Shown one piece after another: positions 14,313 through 20,582 of a stretch of 20,582 nt of DNA; the stretch's first letter is position 1; each line of letters opens with the position of its first letter. This stretch comes from a virus, in the IMG/VR virus record IMGVR_UViG_3300044612_003457, positions 1 to 20,582 of that record. One strand, given 5' to 3'. The notes below the pieces were generated by a model that was not told where the DNA came from, made no database searches, and was given only the letters and a program-made list of their open reading frames with translations. The position numbers were made by a program, and so were the translations under genes.

Positions 14313-14967
14313 TTGCTTCCTTATATTTTTTAATCAAATTAAAAAGATGCTTAACGTAGTGTAAAGGCTTTCCTTGGAAGACTTGCATTATTCCATCTTC
14401 GCAAGCAATAATAATTGCAAAATTATCCACAACAATTCCTGTTCTTTCTTGGAACATGAGTGCATATGCTGTAGCCTGAGCAAAGTAGTTGTCGATATCT
14501 TCTTTGCGTTTTTCCTTGGTGCTTGCTTTGAAATCTATTATCGAAAGCTTACCATCATATTCTGCGATACAATCTGTTCTGCCAGCAAGACCTAAAGTCT
14601 TGGACCAGAGGGGTGTTTCGATTGCAATGATGTTATCAATTTTGTCTATTTCTGGCTTTATCAATGAAAACAAAGATTTTTGCATAGAATGCACTTCATC
14701 TAAATTTATGTTTTCATTTTTGATGTAATTTTCTAGGAGAGAGTGAAATTTTGTTCCTCTGGAAGTAACTCTTTTACTTTCCTCTGGATTCTTTGCTCTC
14801 CATTGCGAGAAAAACTTTTGTTTTTCAAAACCTACAACACTGGTTACACTAGGAAAAACACCGTCTGGAGTTTCATAAAATCTCTTTCCATCGGTGTTTA
14901 CTTCTTTTAAAGAAGCTTCTATTTTTATTGGTTTATGATTAAATTTTTTAAAATCGGATAAAGACAT
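14293..14967 (-). CDS. PD-(D/E)XK exonuclease, RecB/Cas4/MGME1-like (224 aa)
   Basis: The protein carries the ordered motifs of RecB-family nucleases: FPSVTSVVG (38-46), GTKFHSLLE with His75 and Glu79, Glu117 in AIETPLW, GLAGRTD with Asp132, IIDFKAST with Asp145 and Lys147 (the D-x-K core), and QATAYALMF with Gln164 and Tyr168 (motif III). It lacks the cysteines of Cas4 iron-sulfur enzymes. The length is close to that of the catalytic domain of MGME1-type single-strand exonucleases. The likely role is DNA end processing during phage recombination, replication or packaging. TTAAATA lies 26 bases upstream of the ATG. The gene is coupled to the NUMOD-like gene by a 20-base overlap. Confidence 0.88.
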   Translation of the reverse strand: MSLSDFKKFNHKPIKIEASLKEVNTDGKRFYETPDGVFPSVTSVVGFEKQKFFSQWRAKNPEESKRVTSRGTKFHSLLENYIKNENINLDEVHSMQKSLFSLIKPEIDKIDNIIAIETPLWSKTLGLAGRTDCIAEYDGKLSIIDFKASTKEKRKEDIDNYFAQATAYALMFQERTGIVVDNFAIIIACEDGIMQVFQGKPLHYVKHLFNLIKKYKEANALPRD

Positions 14968-14993
14968 AATAATTCACTGTATAATGACACATA

Positions 14994-15000
14994 TATTTAA
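14994..15000 (-). promoter_or_regulatory. possible late-type motif variant TTAAATA before the exonuclease gene
   Basis: TTAAATA on the minus strand lies 26 bases upstream of the ATG at 14967, leaving room for a leader. It differs from the other copies at the first base, so confidence is low. A CATTAT box nearer the gene is an alternative -10. Confidence 0.35.
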
Positions 15001-15011
15001 CTTTTCCAGAA

Positions 15012-16141
<1,130 letters not shown>

Positions 16142-16142
<1 letters not shown>

Positions 16143-17203
16143 TACATCGATTTTCTTTTGCTTGCTGCTCTGGCAATTCTTTCTTCCATCTCAGCTTTCT
16201 TTTGCTTTTCTTCTTCTGCTTCTTCTGCTGCGTTTTGGGCCATCTTATTTGGATCGCCTCCAGCAATACCTGTTGGCTTTGTATTTAGTTGCTCTGAAGA
16301 AGTTCCCTTTCCTGTCATCTTTCCGTAGATATCATAGATTCCTTTGCCTGTAACATCGGCAACTGTGGTTCCCTTTTCATCTACTTCTATATTAGAAATT
16401 GCTTCACCCGCTTTATAGCCACCATAAGCAGCCAATCCAGCTAATGCACCTGTTCCAGCAGCAACGCCAGCAGCCTTTAGACCAATAAGACCACCACCTT
16501 TAAGAGCAGTTCCTGCTGCAGCAGCAGCTGTACCGAAGCCTGCACCACCTAAAGCTTCACCAGAAATATCTCTTGCAACTTCATTTTCAACGCCAGCAAC
16601 ATCCATAACTGTATCAGAAATTCCTCTTCCAACTTGATAACCTACCATTCCTGCGCCAAATCCTGCAAGACCTCTTCCTAGTCCTTTAGCAACATTGGTA
16701 ACTTTTTGTCCACCTGATGTTTTTGCTGTAGTTTGCGGTGAAGATGTGTTTGTTTTTTGTTGTCCTGAAGTAGGTGTGGTTTTTGATTTTCCTGCGGCAG
16801 ATCCGGGCTTTGGATTGGCTCTTTCGGCAGCTCTTTGTTGTTCTGCCCATTGCTTGGCTTTAGTTTCTCTTGCAATATCTTCCGGTGTTCTTGCGGGAGG
16901 AGGTGAGGGGGGTGTTTCTTTTGGCTGGGCTTTTGGAGCTTCTGGTTTTGGAGCTGCTTTCTTTGGAGCTTCTTGTTTTGGTTTTTGAGTTTTTACTGAT
17001 TCTCCTCTTGCTTTAGCTCTCTTATTTTTTAGCGTTTCTCTCATGCTCGTAGCTTGTTCTTCGTTTTGAGCATTACCTTTAACCCAAGCTTCAATTTGAT
17101 CATCGGTCATTTTGCTGATGTCTTCAAACAACTTCATTAAGTTGTCATACTTTTCTTGAAGTTGTACAGCCTTGTAGTAATAAAGTTTAGTTACTTGGTC
17201 CAT
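16142..17203 (-). CDS. Gly/Ala-rich membrane-active-looking virion protein (353 aa)
   Basis: Residues 1-70 are a charged helix or coiled coil (MDQVTKLYYYKAVQLQEKYD); Leu-Gln-Glu at 15-17 could be a prohead protease site. Residues about 70-165 are a disordered Lys/Pro/Ala/Gln linker. Residues about 165-275 are Gly/Ala-rich and hydrophobic with glycine-zipper spacing (GRGLAGFGAGMVGYQVGRG, AAAAAGTALKGGGLIGLKAA, GTGALAGLAAYGGYKAGEA), compatible with membrane insertion or tight helix packing. The end is a charged helix (AAEEAEEEKQKKAEMEERIA). No family is recognised; the layout recalls tape-measure or DNA-ejection proteins. TAGGAT ahead of the ATG is a good ribosome site, and the upstream gene ends 3 bases before the ATG. 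Confidence 0.82.
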
Positions 17204-17205
17204 GA

Positions 17206-18558
17206 TTAGATCCTATATGATTTTGGTGCGGTTTGAGATGCTGACTGTGTCTTCGTGCCAGTTTGTGTTTGGCTTGCCATTTTTGATTCAGCTTCTTTTC
17301 TTCTTACTTCATCAGCCTTCTTTGCTAAATCTGCAACAACAGCACGATTTTCCGCTTCCTTTGCTGCTTTTTGTTCTGGTGTTCTAAATTTAATTTCTGC
17401 TTCACGCTCAACCATCCCAGCAATCTTCTCGTCAGACATATCTTTTGAGCCTTCTAGTTCTCTTTGAGCTCTTAGTTTGTTGACTGCAATTGTTCCTCTG
17501 CCAGAGGAAGATTGTTTCGACACATCAATTTGGCCCATTCTAGCGAGTTTTTCTTCAGCTTCTTGTCTTCGTTCTAAGTTTCTTCTCTTCCAGTATTCAG
17601 TACGTCCTTTGACAAATTTTTCTCTATCAACATTGGGTGGTGTTGCTTGTGGCTTGTTTTGCTTATCACCAAAGATTCCGCTTTGACCGCCCCTATTCGG
17701 ATCGTTCATTGCAGCTATTTGATCCGGGGTTTGTTGAGTTATGTCTTTACCAACAAATTCTCCAGATTGAGGTTGTTGTTCGGGCTCCTCTACTGGAGTT
17801 GGTGCAGGAGTTTCTTCTGCTGCAGCTGCTTGTGTTTCATCTGCGGTTTTTGTTTCTGCATCGGTAACCCAAGATGGTTTTGGGCTATACATAGCACCGG
17901 ATGCTGTTTGTCGTGTAACTGGGGCACCAGTTTCTCTGCGCTCTGCTTCGTCAGCAGCCAATTGTTCTAAGCCTTCTTCGCGCTTTAATTGGCCAGCAAG
18001 TTCACGCATTCTCATTTGCTCTCTTGTGAGAGGTGTACCGGGCTTAACATCCTGTTTGTCAACCTCTCTCATCAATTCATCGGAAGTTGGCATTGCAACA
18101 CCAGCTGCACGTTCCATCTCGGATTGTCCTGCGGTTTTTGATGTCGCAGAACGCATTCTATTTTTTCTAGCTCTTTCTTGAGATTCTGCTGCGGTCATCG
18201 CAGGAGCTGGAGCCATAAAGTCTTTAGCTTTTGCTGTTAGGCCGGAAATAAAATCATCCCAGTAACCTTCATTCAAACTTCTGAATGGATTGGTATCAAC
18301 ATTCTTTGTAAAGGCTTTACATTCTGGCTTAAATCTTTTTTCATTATTTTGAATAAGATCTAATGCTTGACGGATACCGTTTACGGTGTTAGAATTTGAT
18401 CCGTGTATTTGTTGTTTAAATGGCTTATTTTCTTCCAAGATAGTTTTAGCACTGTCAACCAATCTAGATGGTTTCTTGACCTGCTCATTGATTGACTTCT
18501 TGGAGGTCATAAAGTCTTTAACTTCCCAATAAAATTGTCTATCTGATTTTTTATCCAT
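17206..18558 (-). CDS. long disordered, charge-rich late protein (450 aa)
   Basis: The N-terminus (MDKKSDRQFYWEVKDFM) leads to an Ile-Asn-Glu site at 23-25, a possible prohead protease cut. Nearly the whole chain is hydrophilic and low in aromatic residues: RARKNRMRSATSKTAGQ, then acidic Pro-rich linkers (EETPAPTPVEEPEQQPQ), then long helical charged segments (RTEYWKRRNLERRQEAEEKL, KAAKEAENRAVV), ending in a Ser/Thr/Gln tail. No domain is recognised. It is the first gene of the late minus-strand block; CTAAATA lies 10 bases before the ATG. With the next two genes it forms a set of three disordered proteins, which suggests linked roles in the virion. Confidence 0.8.
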   Translation of the reverse strand: MDKKSDRQFYWEVKDFMTSKKSINEQVKKPSRLVDSAKTILEENKPFKQQIHGSNSNTVNGIRQALDLIQNNEKRFKPECKAFTKNVDTNPFRSLNEGYWDDFISGLTAKAKDFMAPAPAMTAAESQERARKNRMRSATSKTAGQSEMERAAGVAMPTSDELMREVDKQDVKPGTPLTREQMRMRELAGQLKREEGLEQLAADEAERRETGAPVTRQTASGAMYSPKPSWVTDAETKTADETQAAAAEETPAPTPVEEPEQQPQSGEFVGKDITQQTPDQIAAMNDPNRGGQSGIFGDKQNKPQATPPNVDREKFVKGRTEYWKRRNLERRQEAEEKLARMGQIDVSKQSSSGRGTIAVNKLRAQRELEGSKDMSDEKIAGMVEREAEIKFRTPEQKAAKEAENRAVVADLAKKADEVRRKEAESKMASQTQTGTKTQSASQTAPKSYRI

Positions 18559-18568
18559 GGCTGTAAAA

Positions 18569-18575
18569 TATTTAG
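18569..18575 (-). promoter_or_regulatory. late-type motif CTAAATA before the 450-aa gene
   Basis: CTAAATA on the minus strand lies 10 bases upstream of the ATG at 18558. Six bases separate it from the oppositely oriented ATAAATA at 18582, so the intergenic space holds a back-to-back pair. Confidence 0.7.
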
Positions 18576-18581
18576 AATTTC

Positions 18582-18588
18582 ATAAATA
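18582..18588 (+). promoter_or_regulatory. late-type motif ATAAATA before the HNH gene
   Basis: ATAAATA on the + strand lies 10 bases upstream of the ATG at 18599. It supports that start over the upstream ATG at 18557. Confidence 0.65.
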
Positions 18589-18598
18589 CTTAAAAGGT

Positions 18599-19084
18599 AT
18601 GAAAAAACAGGTACTCCTGTTAAACCAAGATAATACTCCCCTGAATATTATCACTATCTCTAAAGCTTTTAAGCTTGTAGCCAAAGATAAAGTTTGGCTA
18701 GATGAATCACAAGAATGCTACGAGGTAGTTTCTGTATCAAAAATTGTCAAAATTCCAAAAGTTTTGATACTAAAATATTACGTAAAATTGCCATTTAAAA
18801 AGGTGGCTGCAAATCGTAAAAATATCATGCAACGTGACAAATATTGTTGTCAGTATTGCGGCATCGATCTTTGTGATCGTACTGCTACAGTTGACCATAT
18901 TGTTCCTAAATCCAAAGGTGGCGGTTCTACTTGGGACAATCTTGTAACTGCGTGCAAAGATTGCAACTTGTTTAAAGGAAACAGAACTCCAAAAGAAGCA
19001 AAAATGGTTCTCAAATCAAAACCAAAAGAACCATCCTATGGATTTTTGTTTGAGCAAATGCTAATTAGTTTTAGGAAGACTTAA
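18599..19084 (+). CDS. HNH endonuclease, standalone (161 aa)
   Basis: The frame is open from 18557, but the start at 18599 (MKKQVLLLNQDNTPLNI) is preferred. Free-standing HNH proteins of this family begin with a VLxLNxxxxPLNI stretch, and the upstream codons hold the divergent promoters. The catalytic part has paired cysteines (CCQYC, 83-87; CKDC, 119-122) for zinc, Asp99-His100 in DHIVPKSKGGG, Asn114 and a final Asn123 with KGNRTP. The family cuts DNA with one metal ion; in phages it acts in packaging, recombination or homing. Here it is not next to a terminase gene and has no intron context. The stop is one base before the next ATG. Confidence 0.9.
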   Translation: MKKQVLLLNQDNTPLNIITISKAFKLVAKDKVWLDESQECYEVVSVSKIVKIPKVLILKYYVKLPFKKVAANRKNIMQRDKYCCQYCGIDLCDRTATVDHIVPKSKGGGSTWDNLVTACKDCNLFKGNRTPKEAKMVLKSKPKEPSYGFLFEQMLISFRKT

Positions 19085-19085
19085 T

Positions 19086-19385
19086 ATGCCAAATTATTCA
19101 TTCAAGTGCGAGGCATGCGATCATTCATTTGAGTTATTTTTGAAAATGAGTGAATCTGACAATCCTATCAAAGAAAAGTGTCCAAACTGCAAAAAGAAAA
19201 AGATTATTAAAGACTGGAGTCAGCAAAGCAATTCAATTGCAATGGATACGACATTGACTCCAACAAAAGTTAATGGTGGGGCATGGAAAGAAGTTATGGA
19301 TAAACTTAAGGCAAATGTGCCAAAGAGATACCATGACAAATTAGACTATTCTTCAAAATTAAACGGTGGAAGATTTGTACGTTAA
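19086..19385 (+). CDS. FmdB-type zinc ribbon protein (99 aa)
   Basis: MPNYSFKCEACDHSFELFL with Cys8 and Cys11, followed by CPNC at 32-35, is the classic N-terminal zinc ribbon of the FmdB/CxxC_CxxC family, here of normal spacing. The remaining 60 residues (WSQQSNSIAMDTTLTP, then WKEVMDKLKANVP) are unassigned. Small FmdB-like proteins are frequent in phages and bacteria; a regulatory or nucleic-acid-binding role is proposed for the family but not proven. It directly follows the HNH gene, so the two are co-transcribed, and its stop overlaps the end of the convergent resolvase gene by four bases. Confidence 0.85.
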   Translation: MPNYSFKCEACDHSFELFLKMSESDNPIKEKCPNCKKKKIIKDWSQQSNSIAMDTTLTPTKVNGGAWKEVMDKLKANVPKRYHDKLDYSSKLNGGRFVR

Positions 19386-19921
19386 TTTTTGTTATTGACC
19401 AAATATTTTAAAATGTAATAACTGTCTACAATGTCAGTTATTGGATTTGACAAAGTTTTTTGCCCAAAACTTAATAATAAATTGGTATTGGTTTCTTTGC
19501 TGAAGGTCTCGTACATTAGGGCTTTATCAGCGTTACCTTTGCCTGTGGCGTGTTTCTTTGACTTGGATGGCTCTACGACCGTCAGAGGAACCCCGGCCTT
19601 GTAGAGCTTGTGTTTAAAGATTCCCATATTCTCGGCCAAATGGAATACTCTTCCCTGAGAACCATACGAATAGCCTTCTATGGCTACCTCGGAGGCTCCA
19701 ATACACAAATTTATAGCCCAGTCTGAAATACTGTCAAATCTATCAACATCGGCCACATATTCCTGAAAACTTTCACCAGTGATGTTTGGTAAAATTTTAT
19801 CTGCGTATTTTTTAGTATTTGTTAGGTAGTAAAAAAAACAGTTATCAAATGTAAATGGCTTTCTCTCGTCATATAGACAGAGACACGGGCATGTTATCGA
19901 ATAATCTACACCTATTAACAT
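19382..19921 (-). CDS. RuvC-like Holliday junction resolvase (179 aa)
   Basis: The protein has the RNase H-fold signature: IGVDYSITCPCLCLY with Asp6 on the first strand, VAIEGYSYGSQGRVFHLAE with Glu82, the segment VVEPSKSKKHATGKGNADK, and the C-terminal helix ITDIVDSYYI with Asp163/Asp166. This set matches phage RuvC-like resolvases, which cut branched DNA before packaging or during recombination. The ATG at 19921 is preferred: it lies 12 bases behind the ATAAATA motif. The earlier ATG at 19930 is only 3 bases from it. The likely partners are the replication and packaging enzymes outside the window. Its 3' end overlaps the FmdB-like gene by 4 bases. Confidence 0.82.
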   Translation of the reverse strand: MLIGVDYSITCPCLCLYDERKPFTFDNCFFYYLTNTKKYADKILPNITGESFQEYVADVDRFDSISDWAINLCIGASEVAIEGYSYGSQGRVFHLAENMGIFKHKLYKAGVPLTVVEPSKSKKHATGKGNADKALMYETFSKETNTNLLLSFGQKTLSNPITDIVDSYYILKYLVNNKN

Positions 19922-19933
19922 GTGGAACATAGA

Positions 19934-19940
19934 TATTTAT
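19934..19940 (-). promoter_or_regulatory. late-type motif ATAAATA before the resolvase gene
   Basis: ATAAATA on the minus strand lies 12 bases upstream of the ATG at 19921 (3 bases before the alternative at 19930). It contains the TAA stop of the protease gene (19937-19939). Confidence 0.65.
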
Positions 19941-20582
19941 TCTTCGTACCAAGGCCAATCACAGAACCTTTCTTTCATAATATTATCTATCCACTCGTAA
20001 TAGTAACAAACTTTTATGGCTCCATTATCTATTACATTCCCAGAAGATGGATCTACACCGAAGAATGATATTATTCCTGCCAATTTTCCAGAGTCTTCAA
20101 AAATTCCGCCACCCGAATCACCATAATAAACTGAGCCATTGAGTGCAAGCATTCTCATAACTTGGCCCCCGTCTTCAATAAGAGAGCCGTAATAGCGCAT
20201 TAGACCCTTCTCGCTGACCTTTTTGTAGCCAAGGCTCCACCCAACAGTAATAACTTCTTCTCCCGGAATTAGATCCCACGGTATTTTTGAAAGTTCTGCT
20301 GGAGGTTCATAACAGTCTTCCTCTAAGATGCAAAGAACAATATCGTTCATTGGAAACCCCGGAACATATGGACTTGCTTTGTGTACTTTACCAATTCTTA
20401 AAAATTGTCCTCCATGAGTCCAAAAATATTTTGGAGGATCGTCGGACAATGCAAAACAATGCTGTGCACTAAGTATTGCATTTCTATGAATAAGAACCGC
20501 AGATCCTATTACATCACCTGATTGTGTAACTATAGCACCTACACAGGAGTAGCGGTCATCCTCAGCTAGCCCGATGGAATCG
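19937..20582 (-). CDS. trypsin-like (S1-fold) serine protease, N-terminus beyond the window
   Basis: The minus-strand frame is open to the right edge, giving 214 residues. The complete catalytic triad is visible: His in LSAQHCF (fragment residue 41), Asp in MNDIVLCILE (residue 80) and Ser in YYGDSGGGIF (residue 156). The flanking pattern (CVGAIVTQSGD, GSAVLIHRNAIL, VITVGWSLGY) matches chymotrypsin-fold proteases. A start placed at TTG 20449 would cut off the His motif, so it is rejected. Spacing is tighter than in chymotrypsin, as in compact bacterial enzymes. It may process phage proteins, serve in the virion, or act on host proteins; none is shown. T4-like phages normally use a different prohead protease (gp21), so this is an extra protease. 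Confidence 0.88.
   Translation of the reverse strand, partial: DSIGLAEDDRYSCVGAIVTQSGDVIGSAVLIHRNAILSAQHCFALSDDPPKYFWTHGGQFLRIGKVHKASPYVPGFPMNDIVLCILEEDCYEPPAELSKIPWDLIPGEEVITVGWSLGYKKVSEKGLMRYYGSLIEDGGQVMRMLALNGSVYYGDSGGGIFEDSGKLAGIISFFGVDPSSGNVIDNGAIKVCYYYEWIDNIMKERFCDWPWYEE

Noticed and set aside
18557-18598. Upstream start of the HNH gene
   Set aside because: The extra 14 residues cover the divergent promoter pair; the family N-terminus begins at the ATG at 18599.
20447-20449. TTG start for the protease
   Set aside because: It would remove the catalytic His; the frame continues to the window edge with protease sequence.

Overview
This window is a gene-dense, AT-rich segment of a tailed bacteriophage genome. 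It most resembles a T4-like myovirus of an aquatic or marine host, though the host cannot be named from the sequence. The evidence is: tiny overlapping genes beside very long virion-type genes; a phage tRNA-Gly; repeated (C/A)TAAATA motifs like T4 late promoters (TATAAATA) directly upstream of late-type genes; several N-termini resembling T4 capsid-targeting peptides with an (L/I)xE cleavage site; and phage-type RuvC-like, PD-(D/E)XK, HNH and zinc-ribbon proteins. No portal, terminase, major capsid or polymerase gene is present, so the placement is by style, not by a hallmark gene.

Layout. 1-158 holds a GC-rich hairpin segment and a sigma70-type promoter. 159-882 is a + strand operon of three small unknown proteins. 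A small minus-strand gene (874-1071) faces it. A second strong promoter then drives tRNA-Gly(UCC) and a 100-aa protein whose ATG lies 3 nt after the tRNA. 1488-1946 holds two more small + genes, the first behind a late-type motif. 1943-2557 (minus) encodes a protein with an EF-hand/dockerin-type calcium loop. A consensus promoter (TTGACA-16-TATAAT) starts a third + strand run of five small genes (2587-3847) that ends in a strong bidirectional hairpin terminator.

3872-18558 is one long minus-strand block of ten tightly packed genes. In transcription order they are: three long disordered or repetitive proteins (450, 353, 376 aa); a RecB/MGME1-like nuclease; a protein with two tandem NUMOD-like modules; a 791-aa protein ending in an HNH-like domain; a 375-aa modular protein; proteins of 184 and about 132 aa; a 1259-aa adhesin-like protein with a carbohydrate-binding-like domain; and a 514-aa unknown. 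18599-19385 (+) carries a standalone HNH endonuclease and an FmdB-type zinc ribbon protein. 19382-20582 (minus) carries a RuvC-like resolvase and a trypsin-like serine protease that runs off the right edge.

Regulation appears split. The + strand small genes sit behind host-type sigma70 promoters, all with 16-bp spacers (early). The long minus-strand genes, the resolvase/HNH pair and one small + gene sit behind the (C/A)TAAATA motif (late). In five of nine cases the motif contains the stop codon of the preceding gene. Most promoter-proximal start codons lie so close to the promoter that transcripts would be leaderless or nearly so, while several operon-internal genes have clear Shine-Dalgarno sites.

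The most interesting inference is that several minus-strand genes (791, 376, 184, 375 and possibly 450, 353 aa) encode proteins packaged in the head and trimmed by a prohead protease, including one with a C-terminal HNH-like domain that could be delivered with the DNA.
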